Shown here piece by piece: positions 1 to 10,358 of a stretch of DNA of 64,000 bases (within the stretch, counting starts at the first letter, position 1; each line of letters starts with the position of its first letter). The stretch comes from Paenibacillus silviterrae (GTDB lineage Bacteria > Bacillota > Bacilli > Paenibacillales > NBRC-103111). The position numbers were made by a program, and so were the translations under genes. Under the pieces are notes generated by a model. The model made no database searches. It worked only from the letters and a program-made list of their open reading frames with translations, and was not told where the DNA came from. Location of the stretch: NCBI RefSeq assembly GCF_030167925.1, contig NZ_JASKUT010000001.1, positions 682,001-746,000 on the forward strand, read 5' to 3'.

Positions 1-1739
<1,739 letters not shown>

Positions 1740-1749
1740 AGCCGCTACC

Positions 1750-1788
1750 AAACAAGCCGCCTCGGAACACACCGGGACGGCTTGTTTT
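1750..1788 (+). terminator. Rho-independent terminator after lacZ
   Basis: Arms at 1750-1759 and 1778-1787 form a perfect 10-bp stem (AAACAAGCCG with CGGCTTGTTT), and the 3' arm runs into a short T tract. Confidence 0.8.
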
Positions 1789-1905
1789 ATAACATTAGAA
1801 TTTATAAGTTTTGAGCGGAGCTCAAGGATTCTGATGTTTCAAGAAAAGCTTCCTCTTGAACACGAATGTACATCCCCGAGAGGGCTTCGATAGAAGCTTT
1901 AATTA

Positions 1906-2220
1906 TTATGACTCGCTTTGCTTGCGAATCAATAGATCGCGAGCTCGGGTAAACTCTTCCTCCGCAACCTTGACGCCCATGTGCTCGTTCATCGCTTTTG
2001 CCATTTCCAAGATGGCGTCAGGCTGCCGGGAGTAGACCTTCGTGTCTGCACCTTCTCCTTCAATGATGAGTCTCTCCGGATCCTCCAGCCTCTCCTGAAT
2101 CGACTGAAGCCAATGGTCGGACTGCCGGGCTTGCTCGCAATGAATCGTATAATAATCGGAATTATAAAGCCGTTCGTCCTGAACATCAATCGTGATGCTG
2201 CCTAGGGTGATTCTACTCAT
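1906..2220 (-). CDS. Uncharacterised 104-residue protein
   Basis: I do not recognise this family. The frame is open further upstream (to 2454), but an AAAGGAG site 9 bases before the ATG at 2220 fixes the start as MSRITLGS. The predicted protein is soluble and acidic, with a short beta-rich N-terminus (ITLGSITIDV) and a helical, charged C-terminal half. There is no signal peptide, membrane segment or cysteine cluster. It is divergent from a DUF3231 gene, with only about 85 bases between the starts. Function unknown. Confidence 0.7.
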   Translation of the reverse strand: MSRITLGSITIDVQDERLYNSDYYTIHCEQARQSDHWLQSIQERLEDPERLIIEGEGADTKVYSRQPDAILEMAKAMNEHMGVKVAEEEFTRARDLLIRKQSES

Positions 2221-2304
2221 GCATGCACGCTCCTTTCGCAGAAATTCGTTCACTCTAGCTTGACCGCCTAAAACCCCAAATATGTAAACCTGCCAGGCCA
2301 TGTT

Positions 2305-3150
2305 ATGCTGCGAGCAGCAACGATTGCATTCATATTTAAAAATGAGCGATTCCCTATTCCCATCGGATTTACGGACAAGGATGTCAACGTCGGAGCACCC
2401 CGGCTTTTTTCCGATACCTTTATGCTGGTGTATCTCCGAAACGTAGCCAAGCAAGGGCTCTCTCTGTATGCAATGGCTTTAGCCGTCTCTGCCCGGACCG
2501 ATGTCAGAGTGTATTTCTCCGAATGCTTAGCCTCCGTCACGGAGCTATACAATAAGGCAGCCGGTTTTCTGCTTTCCAAGGGATTGTATATTCGCTCCCC
2601 CTACCTCCCGACACCGGAAAGTGCGGAATATGTACAGAAGGAAAGCTTCTTGAACGGATTCTTCGGTGACAAGCGACCGCTCAATGCATTGGAAATCAGC
2701 CATTTCTATTCAGATATTCAGACCAACGCTCTAGGCAAGGCACTCATCACCGGCTTTGCCCAAACGGCGCAATCCGCTGAGGTAAAGCAATATTTTCTGC
2801 GGGGAAAGGATTTGGCTCAAAAGCAGTTGGAGGTCTTTTCATCATGCTTGAAGGATGACGATCTTCTGGCTCCTATGACCTGGGATTCCGATGTGTTGGA
2901 TTCCACGGAGCCTCCGTTCTCCGATAAACTGATGCTTTTTCATATCACCGGTTTGAATACGGCGGGAGTGCAGAATTATGGAGCGGCCATCTCTGTATCC
3001 ATGCGAAGAGATGTGGTTGCGGCTTACACACGTCTGATGACTGAAATCTTAACGTATGCGGAGGATGGGGCGAAGCTGCTGATCGATAACGGTTGGATGG
3101 AAAAAACGCCAGGTACGGTGGACCGTGACGCTCTGGCGGTGAAGGGCTAA
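2305..3150 (+). CDS. DUF3231 family protein, apparently lacking its N-terminal segment
   Basis: DUF3231 proteins are ferritin-like helical bundles found in spore-forming Bacillales and often linked to spores; their biochemical role is unknown. The 281 residues match the family from the IPIGFTDKDVN block, through APRLFSDTF and the long helices, to the C-terminal RRDVVAAYTRLMTEI and AEDGAKLLIDNGW. Related proteins as I recall them have about 50-60 further residues before IPIGFT. Here an in-frame TAA at 2269 closes the frame, and no good ribosome site precedes the ATG at 2305. The gene may be truncated, use a weak start, or be a remnant. It ends at a bidirectional hairpin shared with ilvE. Confidence 0.7.
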   Translation: MLRAATIAFIFKNERFPIPIGFTDKDVNVGAPRLFSDTFMLVYLRNVAKQGLSLYAMALAVSARTDVRVYFSECLASVTELYNKAAGFLLSKGLYIRSPYLPTPESAEYVQKESFLNGFFGDKRPLNALEISHFYSDIQTNALGKALITGFAQTAQSAEVKQYFLRGKDLAQKQLEVFSSCLKDDDLLAPMTWDSDVLDSTEPPFSDKLMLFHITGLNTAGVQNYGAAISVSMRRDVVAAYTRLMTEILTYAEDGAKLLIDNGWMEKTPGTVDRDALAVKG

Positions 3151-3154
3151 CAAT

Positions 3155-3200
3155 AAAGGCAGGCATAGACGCGGGATATCGCGTCATATGCCTGCCTTTT
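3155..3200. terminator. Bidirectional terminator between DUF3231 gene and ilvE
   Basis: The arm AAAGGCAGGCATA at 3155-3167 pairs with TATGCCTGCCTTTT near 3187-3200, and inner GACGCG/CGCGTC bases extend the stem. A-rich and T-rich flanks let it serve both converging genes. Confidence 0.85.
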
Positions 3201-3203
3201 CTG

Positions 3204-4292
3204 TTATACCAGCGCTTCTTTGACTTCAACGGTCCAGCCGAACGGATCCGGCGTGGAGCCTTTCTGAATGCCTGTCAGTGTGTCGTACAGCTTGCCGGAC
3301 AGCTCGCCGGTCTGCCCGTCGCGGATCGTCAGCTTGTCGTCGCGCCAGTTCAGCTCGCCGATCGGAGAGATAACGGCCGCGGTACCCGTACCGAAGGCTT
3401 CCTCGAGGCTGCCGTTCCGGCCTGCTTCATAGATTTCCTCAATGGAGATGGTACGCTCCTCCACCGGGATGTTCCAATGCTTCAGCAGCTGAATGATGGA
3501 TTTGCGGGTGATTCCGTTAAGAATACTGCCGTTCAAGGCAGGAGTATGCACTACACCGTTGATTTTGAAGAATACGTTCATACTGCCGACTTCCTCAATA
3601 TACTTGCGATGGACACCGTCAAGCCAGAGTACCTGGGAATAACCCTTTTCTGTAGCTCCTTCCTGAGCTTTCAAGCCTGCCGCGTAGTTGCCGGCCGTTT
3701 TGGCTTCGCCGACACCGCCCTTCACGGCGCGGACATAGTCGGATTCCACGTAGATTTTGACCGGATTGAGGCCTTCCGCATAATAGGCTCCTACAGGCGA
3801 CATGATGATCATGAACTTGTAGTGAGTGGACGGAGCGACGCCGAGCGCCGGTTGGGTTGCGATAATGTAAGGCCGAATATAAAGCGATGTTCCGGGCGCG
3901 GAGGGAACCCAGTCCTGATCGACAAGCACCAGCTGTTTCAGAGCTTCAAGAGCCAGGCTTTCATCCAGGTGAGGAATGCTCAAACGCTCATTCGAACGGT
4001 TCAAGCGCTGAAAGTTCTGCTCCGGACGGAACAGCAGGATGCGGCCGTCTTCCGTTCTATAAGCTTTCAATCCTTCAAAAATCGTTTGTCCGTAGTGGAA
4101 TACCTTCGCGGCGGGATCCAGCGTAATCGGCTGGTAAGGAACGATACGGGCATCGTGCCAGCCGCGTTCCGTAGAGTAATCAAGGATGAACATGTGATCC
4201 GTGTAATAAATGCCGAAGCCCAGCTGATTCTCGTTAGGCTTCTCTTTCTTGTGAAGCGTGCGCTGAATTTGGATTGGTGCAGCTTGTGCCAT
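3204..4292 (-). CDS. ilvE: Branched-chain amino acid aminotransferase
   Basis: This PLP enzyme catalyses the last step of leucine, isoleucine and valine synthesis, or the first step of their breakdown, by transamination with 2-oxoglutarate/glutamate. The 362 residues match the full-length class IV (BCAT) fold of the eukaryote/Bacillus YbgE type. The PLP lysine is K198 in GEAKTAGNYAAG; FHYGQTIFEGLKAY and the C-terminal EAFGTGTAAVISPIG cofactor loop are also present. An AAGGAGA site precedes the ATG at 4292. The gene is divergent from a LysR-type regulator whose probable operator lies in the 115-130 bp between them, so it is a candidate target of that regulator. Confidence 0.95.
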   Translation of the reverse strand: MAQAAPIQIQRTLHKKEKPNENQLGFGIYYTDHMFILDYSTERGWHDARIVPYQPITLDPAAKVFHYGQTIFEGLKAYRTEDGRILLFRPEQNFQRLNRSNERLSIPHLDESLALEALKQLVLVDQDWVPSAPGTSLYIRPYIIATQPALGVAPSTHYKFMIIMSPVGAYYAEGLNPVKIYVESDYVRAVKGGVGEAKTAGNYAAGLKAQEGATEKGYSQVLWLDGVHRKYIEEVGSMNVFFKINGVVHTPALNGSILNGITRKSIIQLLKHWNIPVEERTISIEEIYEAGRNGSLEEAFGTGTAAVISPIGELNWRDDKLTIRDGQTGELSGKLYDTLTGIQKGSTPDPFGWTVEVKEALV

Positions 4293-4383
4293 AGGGACCG
4301 TCTCTCCTTATAGTAAAATAGTCTATGAATTGAATGCTATCACTTCTTGGGGTATATTAAAAATATCTATTTGATGTGTTCAT

Positions 4384-4400
4384 CATACCTTTTAGGTATG
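4384..4400. promoter_or_regulatory. Probable LysR-type operator (ATAC-N7-GTAT)
   Basis: A perfect inverted repeat CATACC-N5-GGTATG contains ATAC-N7-GTAT (4385-4399), and so also a T-N11-A LTTR box. It lies between ilvE and the divergent LysR gene, the classical place for autoregulation and target control. Confidence 0.65.
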
Positions 4401-4422
4401 GAAGTGAATGGGGGCAAGCCGG

Positions 4423-5358
4423 ATGGATTTTCGCCAGTTAAAATATTTTTTGACCATCGCCCAGGAGGGGCAAATTACCCGTGCCGCGAAGCTGTTGAAC
4501 ATGGAGCAGCCTCCCCTTAGCAGACAGCTGAAGCTCATGGAGGAGGAGCTTGGCGTACGCTTGTTCGACCGCGACGGCAAGCGTCTCAAGCTGACCGATG
4601 CGGGTGAGCTTCTGCGTGTCAAGGCCGAAACGCTGCTGCTGCAATTCGACGAGACGATTCGCGAGGTGAAGGAGCGGGAGGAGAGCGTGCAGGGGATGCT
4701 GTCCATCGGCTCGGTCGTATCCTGCATTTCCTTACTGCCGGAGCGCATTCAACGGTTCAGGGAACGGTATCCGCAGGTACGGTACAAAATCGTGGAGGGA
4801 GATCACTTCTTTCTCGGCGAGCTCTTGGACAAGCGCAGCATCGAGCTGGTGGTGGCCAGGCTGCCCTTCGAGGCGTTGTCGGCTTCAAGTCAATACGGCG
4901 TGCTGCCGCTGCCCTCGGATCCGCTAGTGGTAGTTATCCCCAGCGGGTGGGAGGAATATGCCGATGTGTCGGCGATCCCGATGAGGGAAATTGCCCGGTT
5001 CCCCTTTCTCACATTAAAGACCGACAAAACGACGCGAATGCATGAGCAGGTGGTAAACGAGTGCCGCCGTCATGGCTTTGAGCCGACGATCGTTTGCGAA
5101 TGCTCAAGCGTAGCTATCATTATTTCCCTTATAGCCGGCGGAATTGGCGCAACCGTTTTTCCGAAGTCGGTCATGTCCTCCTTTCCGATGGATGTCGTGC
5201 GCATTCTGGAGATTGAGGATGTCGAAATGAAGTCCGAGGTAGGTATTTTATGGCTCAAGGATCGGTATTTGTCGAGAAGCGCGCAGCAATTTATCGATAG
5301 CTTTCGCGAATCTTCTCCCGAAAAGCCGGACGAGCCCTTCGACCGCGGACAGCGGTAA
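4423..5358 (+). CDS. LysR family transcriptional regulator
   Basis: A LysR-type DNA-binding regulator of 311 residues. The N-terminal winged helix-turn-helix is typical (MDFRQLKYFLTIAQEG, then ITRAAKLLNMEQPPLSRQ), followed by a periplasmic-binding-like effector domain from about residue 85. An ATG at 4408 is also in frame, but the start at 4423 gives the canonical LTTR N-terminus and stands 7 bases after a G-rich stretch. It is divergent from ilvE, and an ATAC-N7-GTAT palindrome sits just before the gene. Effector and regulon are unknown; ilvE is the obvious candidate. Confidence 0.9.
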   Translation: MDFRQLKYFLTIAQEGQITRAAKLLNMEQPPLSRQLKLMEEELGVRLFDRDGKRLKLTDAGELLRVKAETLLLQFDETIREVKEREESVQGMLSIGSVVSCISLLPERIQRFRERYPQVRYKIVEGDHFFLGELLDKRSIELVVARLPFEALSASSQYGVLPLPSDPLVVVIPSGWEEYADVSAIPMREIARFPFLTLKTDKTTRMHEQVVNECRRHGFEPTIVCECSSVAIIISLIAGGIGATVFPKSVMSSFPMDVVRILEIEDVEMKSEVGILWLKDRYLSRSAQQFIDSFRESSPEKPDEPFDRGQR

Positions 5359-5472
5359 TATCAGGCATTTCTTACCTTGTCCCCTTAAAACCGGGGTATC
5401 GACAGAATAGTATAGGATACCCAGTACCGCTTTAGGCAGTAGGAAAAAGGGAGCAAGGGAGGAATCCGAAGC

Positions 5473-6516
5473 GTGTTGAAGCGTTGGGAGACGATTTATG
5501 GAATTGATTTGGGTACCTGTAACACCGTTATTTATGAGAGGGACAAAGGCATCGTGCTGCACGAGCCGTCCGTTGTCGCCTATCGTCAGGACACTCAGGA
5601 AATATTGGCTGTAGGCGCGTCTGCACAAGCGATGATCGGACGGGCTCCGAACCATGTGGAAATCGCTTACCCTCTGATGAATGGGGTGATCGCCAATTTT
5701 GATTTGGCGAGCAGCATGCTGAAGCACTTTGTGCAAAAGCTTCAGGGGCGAGGTCTGTTTCGGCGCAGCTCCAAAGTTTATATATCGGTGCCCTGCGGCA
5801 TCACGAATGTGCAGCGTAGAGCCGTAGAGGAGACTCTGATGCAAAAGGGAATGCACAAGCCGGTTGCCGTTGAGGAGCCGCTGGCCGCAGCACTTGGAGC
5901 GCAGCTGCCGATCGACGAGCCGGTCGGACATTTGGTTGTCGATATCGGCGGCGGGACAAGCCAGGTGGCCATTATCTCGCTCGGAGGCATTGTCGCCAGC
6001 CACACCATTCCGCGGGCAGGCATGTCCATTGACAGGGACATTATGGATTACGTGAAACGAAAGTATAACATGCAGATCGGAGAACGTACGGCGGAGACGA
6101 TTAAAATGCAGGTCGGTTCGGCTACGCTCTCCACCGAGGAGCGCTCTATTGAGATCCGGGGCCGCGATCTGGTGGCCGGGCTTCCTCGATCGCTGCGCAT
6201 CAGCTCGAAAGAAATCTTCTCTGTAATCGACGATTTTTTGGGCTCTCTCGTTGAGGCTATACGCGCCACTCTTGATCAGTGCCCTCCGGAGCTGGCCGGC
6301 GATATGGTGGAGCAGGGCATTTTGCTATGCGGGGGAGGCGCCCTGCTGGAGGGAATTGACGAGCGCATCCGCAAGGAGACCGGCGTGCCGGTCATGATCG
6401 CGGAGAAGCCGCTAGAGTGTACGGCGCTCGGCACCGGTGTTCTGCTCGAAGCGGCCTTGGGGATGCGCCGAAGCGCGAAAGCTGCCTTGAAGCAGCCGGT
6501 TCAAGCGGCGGAATAG
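5473..6516 (+). CDS. MreB/Mbl-family actin-like cell shape protein
   Basis: A bacterial actin homologue expected to form membrane-bound filaments that guide lateral wall synthesis. The 347 residues carry the family signatures: phosphate-1 loop DLGTCNT (usually DLGTANT), phosphate-2 loop DIGGGTS, the IGERTAE segment and the adenosine motif LCGGGALLEGID. GTG at 5473 is the chosen start, 10 bases after GGGAGG. There is no mreC, mreD or minCD next to it, so this is an isolated paralogue resembling Mbl or MreBH rather than the main mreB operon. The Ala-to-Cys change in the first loop is unusual but conservative. The Ala/Gln-rich C-terminal tail is short and probably disordered. Confidence 0.92.
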   Translation: MLKRWETIYGIDLGTCNTVIYERDKGIVLHEPSVVAYRQDTQEILAVGASAQAMIGRAPNHVEIAYPLMNGVIANFDLASSMLKHFVQKLQGRGLFRRSSKVYISVPCGITNVQRRAVEETLMQKGMHKPVAVEEPLAAALGAQLPIDEPVGHLVVDIGGGTSQVAIISLGGIVASHTIPRAGMSIDRDIMDYVKRKYNMQIGERTAETIKMQVGSATLSTEERSIEIRGRDLVAGLPRSLRISSKEIFSVIDDFLGSLVEAIRATLDQCPPELAGDMVEQGILLCGGGALLEGIDERIRKETGVPVMIAEKPLECTALGTGVLLEAALGMRRSAKAALKQPVQAAE

Positions 6517-6639
6517 TGGGAGGAGGGCAGCCTTCTGCTATAGGAGTCCTGTGGAACATGTGCGGGTGCGGATACATCTTTTGCCCTCCGGTTGTGGTAA
6601 AATAAGTTTATACCTATACGTATTGGAGTGGTGCGAAAG

Positions 6640-7386
6640 ATGACAGTCGGCTCGGAGAGAGATATTGAAGCCTTGAAGGAAATCGGCAGAATCGTTGCTC
6701 TGGCAGTGAAGGAAATGAAGCGCAGTGCCAGGGTGGGCATGACCACGAAGGAGCTCGACGAGATCGGCGGGCGCGTTCTGCAAAGCCATGGGGCAGTGTC
6801 CGCGCCGAAGAAAATATATGATTTTCCCGGTCACACTTGTATCAGCATTAATGAAGAGGTTGCTCACGGGATTCCGGGCAGCCGGATCATTCAACCGGGA
6901 GATCTTGTGAATATCGACGTATGCGCCGAAAAGGACGGTTATGTGGCCGATACCGGCCATTCGTTCCAAATGCCTCCGTTCACACCGGAGCTGGTTCGGC
7001 TGTGCGATTATACCCATGAGACGATGATGAAGGTCATCTCTTCCTTGAAGCATGGCGTACGCCTGAACGAGGTGGGCCGCATCATTGAGACGGAGGCGGC
7101 TAAAGGCGGCTTCAAGGTCATTCGCAATCTATGCAGCCACGGCGTCGGAAAAGCGATTCACGAAGCGCCCTCCGAGATTTGGCCAGTGTATAACAAGCAT
7201 GACAAGCGGATGCTGAAGGAGGGTCAGGTCATTACGATCGAGCCGTTCCTGTCCACGGGTGCAGAATTCGTTGTGGAGCAGCCGGACGGCTGGACGCTGA
7301 GCGTAACGGATCGCAGCTTTACGGCGCAGCATGAGCATACGATCATCATTACGAAGCAAGAGCCGATCATCGTAACGGTAGCTTAG
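6640..7386 (+). CDS. map: Methionine aminopeptidase, type I
   Basis: This enzyme removes the initiator methionine from nascent proteins with a dinuclear metal centre. In the 248-residue form starting at ATG 6640 the five metal ligands are D93, D104, H167, E201 and E232 (NIDVCA, ADTGHSF, SHGVGKAIHE, TIEPFLS, QHEHTI). A GTG at 6628 would add MVRK, but the start at 6640 gives the usual N-terminus and is preceded by TTGGAG. It is not in the ribosomal-protein operon where the essential map usually sits, so it resembles the second Bacillus enzyme, YflG. The phosphoesterase gene follows 20 bases later. Confidence 0.92.
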   Translation: MTVGSERDIEALKEIGRIVALAVKEMKRSARVGMTTKELDEIGGRVLQSHGAVSAPKKIYDFPGHTCISINEEVAHGIPGSRIIQPGDLVNIDVCAEKDGYVADTGHSFQMPPFTPELVRLCDYTHETMMKVISSLKHGVRLNEVGRIIETEAAKGGFKVIRNLCSHGVGKAIHEAPSEIWPVYNKHDKRMLKEGQVITIEPFLSTGAEFVVEQPDGWTLSVTDRSFTAQHEHTIIITKQEPIIVTVA

Positions 7387-7406
7387 CGTAAGGGAGCGAC
7401 GTATCC

Positions 7407-7916
7407 ATGCAGAAGGTGTTTATGACCTCGGACCAGCATTTCGGCCATGCGCATATCATCGATTTCGAGGATCGTCCGTTTCAGGATGCGGAAGAGATGA
7501 CGGAGGCGATGATCGCCAAGTGGAACGCTGCGGTAGGCAAACAGGATAAGGTGTATCACCTGGGGGACTTTTCGTTCTTGAACAAGGAGAAAACCGCCGA
7601 TATCCTCAGCAGACTCCAAGGATATAAGGTGCTCGTCATGGGCAATCATGACCGGGGAAGAAGCCGCAGCTGGTGGCTCGAGGCAGGCTTTCAGGAGGTG
7701 CATGAGCATCCGATTGTCTATGGCGGGTTTTTCTTCTTATCGCATGAGCCGATGTATATGAACAAACATATGCCCTATGTGAATCTTCACGGACACATTC
7801 ACGGGCAGAAATATGAAGGCAATCAGTATATCAACCTGTGCGTCGAGCATTGGGATTACACGCCCGTATCCTTCGAAGCGTTGAAGGCGATGGTTACGCC
7901 AAGTGAGGAGCAGTAA
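7407..7916 (+). CDS. Calcineurin-like metallophosphoesterase, small
   Basis: A 169-residue single-domain phosphoesterase. The metal-binding motifs appear in order: SDQHFGH (D9, H11), GDFS, GNHD, SHEP and GHIHG. These place it among small YfcE/MJ0936-like enzymes that cleave phosphodiesters; the substrate cannot be told from sequence. The ATG at 7407 follows GGGAGCG. It lies 20 bases after map and is probably co-transcribed with it. Assignment to the superfamily is secure. Confidence 0.9.
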   Translation: MQKVFMTSDQHFGHAHIIDFEDRPFQDAEEMTEAMIAKWNAAVGKQDKVYHLGDFSFLNKEKTADILSRLQGYKVLVMGNHDRGRSRSWWLEAGFQEVHEHPIVYGGFFFLSHEPMYMNKHMPYVNLHGHIHGQKYEGNQYINLCVEHWDYTPVSFEALKAMVTPSEEQ

Positions 7917-7939
7917 TCGGGGCGCCTGCGGCCGCTGAG

Positions 7940-8239
7940 TTACAGCTTAAATCTGCGGATATGCTCCGATAAGCCTTCCTTGAGCAAAATTTCCTTTTGC
8001 CTTGGACCGAGCAGGTCAAAATGAGGGTACGGCGGGCGGTGATGAATATGGCGGGGAGGCAGTCCGTTAGCGCGGCACCAATCGGCTAATCGTTCGACAT
8101 CGGAGCAGCCGACCTTGGTGACCGACGTTACGCCGGGAAACCGCTCGTCAATCCAGTAATGGGTAAGGAAGGCGAGCTCCCCGCGAGCTACGGCTGCCTT
8201 CCACGCGGCCAGTTCTTCTATCTTAATGCCGAATGCCAT
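7940..8239 (-). CDS. Conserved hypothetical protein, 99 residues (YneQ-like)
   Basis: A small soluble protein starting MAFGIKIEELAAWK, with THYWIDERFP, TKVGCSDVERL and PPYPHFDLLG blocks. The composition and layout recall Bacillus YneQ, whose function is unknown; this resemblance is from memory. A TTG at 8251 is also in frame, but AGAAGGGA directly abuts it, so the ATG at 8239 (about 12 bases downstream of that site) is preferred. It is convergent with the phosphoesterase gene, with only 23 bases between the stops. Confidence 0.75.
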   Translation of the reverse strand: MAFGIKIEELAAWKAAVARGELAFLTHYWIDERFPGVTSVTKVGCSDVERLADWCRANGLPPRHIHHRPPYPHFDLLGPRQKEILLKEGLSEHIRRFKL

Positions 8240-8320
8240 AAGGGTATGCAATCCCTTCTATAATAGAGTAAAAACAGAGCCGACGGCTTACGCTGAAGGC
8301 TCTGTTTGGCATGCTGCCGT

Positions 8321-9148
8321 CTAATGCACGAAGCGCCCTTCGCTCGGAATGGCCAGCTCATCGAAGCGCTCGGCCAGCTCTCCGAGCGCCCTGTTCAGCT
8401 CCTCGCCGCGAATCGGACGGCCATGGCCGGTAACCGCAATGGCGGGTTGGAGGGCGGCCAGCTTCTTCACCGATTCCCAGGCTGCGGACCAGTCGGTCGT
8501 GAAATATTTGGGCGGGCCGTTCAGCTCCAGCTCTTGGAGCACGACCTTATACAGCGATTCCTGCTTCACCGTCACGAAGGCGTCTCCTGCAACCAGGCAG
8601 CGGTCCGATTCACGGAAGAGGGAGACATGGCCCGGTGTGTGTCCCGGTGTGTGAATCCATCGCCAGTCCTTCAGTCCGGGTACGGTGCCATCAGCAGGCA
8701 AGGGCCGGACATGGGGCTTCAAGTCAATGCCCGCATTCGGAAACAGCGGCGAAAGCTTTGCAATCCAGCCTTCATCAACGGCGGGATCGGCCGGCGGATA
8801 ATCCCGTTCGCCTGTCAAATAGGGGAGCTCCAGCTCATGTGCGTACACCGGCACCTGCCAGTGCTCTACCAGATCGACGATGGCGCCGACATGGTCGAAA
8901 TGACCGTGTGTCAGCACAATCGCTTCCGGCTTTGCCGAGCCGTAACGGTGCTCCGCCTCGCGGAGGATCACCTCCGCAGAGCGGGGCATGCCGGCATCGA
9001 TGAGCACCCAGCCCTCCGAGCCATTGTCGGCGAAGACGACATTGACGATCTGAACGGGCAGGCAGTGAATGCCCTGCGCCGCCTCCTGAATCTCACCGCT
9101 AGTCACACTGGTGACCGGCAGCACAGCATCCTCAAATGAATTTTCCAT
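8321..9148 (-). CDS. MBL-fold metallo-hydrolase
   Basis: A 275-residue metallo-beta-lactamase-fold hydrolase. The zinc ligands are visible in THGHFDH, HTPGHTPGH, the GDAF aspartate and the late TGHG histidine. The protein lacks a signal peptide, so it acts in the cytosol; the fold suits hydrolysis of a thioester, lactone or similar bond, and the true substrate is unknown. The reading frame is open to 9178, but AGGAGG 11 bases before the ATG at 9148 decides the start. The ArAE membrane protein gene ends 55 bases upstream on the same strand, so the two may share a transcript. Confidence 0.9.
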   Translation of the reverse strand: MENSFEDAVLPVTSVTSGEIQEAAQGIHCLPVQIVNVVFADNGSEGWVLIDAGMPRSAEVILREAEHRYGSAKPEAIVLTHGHFDHVGAIVDLVEHWQVPVYAHELELPYLTGERDYPPADPAVDEGWIAKLSPLFPNAGIDLKPHVRPLPADGTVPGLKDWRWIHTPGHTPGHVSLFRESDRCLVAGDAFVTVKQESLYKVVLQELELNGPPKYFTTDWSAAWESVKKLAALQPAIAVTGHGRPIRGEELNRALGELAERFDELAIPSEGRFVH

Positions 9149-9203
9149 AGCGTGTAGTACCTCCTGTGGTTTGCACACCTATGGTTTCCAAAGAAAGGCA
9201 GGC

Positions 9204-10253
9204 CTATGTACCATCCGGTTCTCCGGTCTCCACGCCCGCTTCCTCTTTCAGCTCCCGCCCCACCAGCTTATCCAGACGCCCGACATGGTAGCCGTAGTCA
9301 TACACGGCCGCCGCTACGATAGCCAGCCGTACCTTGCCTTCGGGATTCGCGGTATACCGCTCGATCATCGTATCGATAAAACGGTCATTCTCTTTTCCGC
9401 CCGAAGGGGCAAGCCGAATGTCCGGCTTCAGCTTCTCTTCGAATTTGAGCAGCACCTGCTCATGATACTTCAGCAGCTTCTCCAGGTGTTCATCGTACAG
9501 GGCATCGGTTTCCGGCGAGCGAACGGCCTGGAAGTAATGCTGCTGGACGGCATCCAGCACGGCTGCACCCTTCTGCAGGGCAAGGAGCATTTGCTTATAT
9601 ACGATCAGCTGCCGAATGTGGCTGACCTTACCTCGCTTCAGCTTTTTCGTCTCTTCCTCGAACAGCCGGTACTTGTCGGCGATCGACTGGATGCTTCGCT
9701 CAAGCTCCTCCTTCTCCTCACGGAAAACGACCTCTTTCACCTCGTTAGAGATGACGGTTCGCAGCAGCAGCGACATTTTGGCAAAAACGGAATGAATCTG
9801 TGCGATGAACTGCTTCCTCGGATCCGGCGGGAAGAACAAGATATTGATAAGAAAGGCCGATCCAAGCCCCAGCATGATCAGAACAAAGCGGTTGAGCGCG
9901 AAATGCCAATCCCCGGCAGCATCCATGACAGCCACGACGGTAACCAGGGTGAGCCCGACGGTTTCCTCCATTTTCAGCTTCAAACAAATCGCAATGATCA
10001 GTACACAGACCAAGCCGATGGCGACCGGATCCTTCGAGAACAGCAAGCCTGCCGTCATGGCGAGTACCGCACCCAGCACATTCGTCTGCACCTGCTCCCA
10101 CATGTACCTCCAGGAGCGGTAGATGGACGGCTGAACGGCAAAAATGGCAGCCACCGCGGCGATGACCGGAGGCGTCATATGCAGAAGCCCGGCTAAAAAA
10201 AGGGCTAAGGTAATGGCTATGCCTGTCTTTAAAACTCTGGCGCCGAAGGCCAT
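9204..10253 (-). CDS. Aromatic acid exporter (ArAE/FUSC) family membrane protein
   Basis: A 349-residue membrane protein. The N-terminal part (about residues 8-150) has several hydrophobic helices, with PPVIAAVAAIFAVQPSIYRS followed by MEETVGLTLVTVV, typical of ArAE_1/FUSC proteins such as Bacillus YqjA. The C-terminal 200 residues are cytosolic and helical, rich in Glu and Lys (ArAE_1_C-like). By family it may export aromatic or other organic acids, but substrates of this subgroup are not established. GAGAGGAG lies 9 bases before the ATG. It is divergent from the GH44 enzyme. Confidence 0.85.
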   Translation of the reverse strand: MAFGARVLKTGIAITLALFLAGLLHMTPPVIAAVAAIFAVQPSIYRSWRYMWEQVQTNVLGAVLAMTAGLLFSKDPVAIGLVCVLIIAICLKLKMEETVGLTLVTVVAVMDAAGDWHFALNRFVLIMLGLGSAFLINILFFPPDPRKQFIAQIHSVFAKMSLLLRTVISNEVKEVVFREEKEELERSIQSIADKYRLFEEETKKLKRGKVSHIRQLIVYKQMLLALQKGAAVLDAVQQHYFQAVRSPETDALYDEHLEKLLKYHEQVLLKFEEKLKPDIRLAPSGGKENDRFIDTMIERYTANPEGKVRLAIVAAAVYDYGYHVGRLDKLVGRELKEEAGVETGEPDGT

Positions 10254-10314
10254 GCTGCGTCACTCCTCTCCACTTCTATCTTACCGGATTGTAAGGGGTT
10301 TGACAAAATTACGT

Positions 10315-10358
10315 ATATAGTTCCTAAGAATCATATGACTGGTAATATGGAACTATAT
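10315..10358. promoter_or_regulatory. Inverted repeat in the promoter region of the GH44 gene
   Basis: ATATAGTTCC (10315-10324) and GGAACTATAT (10349-10358) are perfect 10-bp arms 24 bases apart. A TTGACA hexamer at 10300-10305 lies just before the left arm. This could be an operator pair or a long-loop hairpin. It lies 147 bases before the GH44 start, in the only intergenic space between it and the divergent ArAE gene. Confidence 0.45.

Noticed and set aside
3477..4313. 278-codon plus-strand open frame opposite ilvE
   Set aside because: Antisense to the BCAT catalytic domain; composition is that of a complementary-strand shadow.
9111..10196. 361-codon plus-strand open frame opposite the ArAE gene
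   Set aside because: The minus strand encodes a good membrane protein with a ribosome site; the plus frame is Gln/His/Arg-rich and unstructured.
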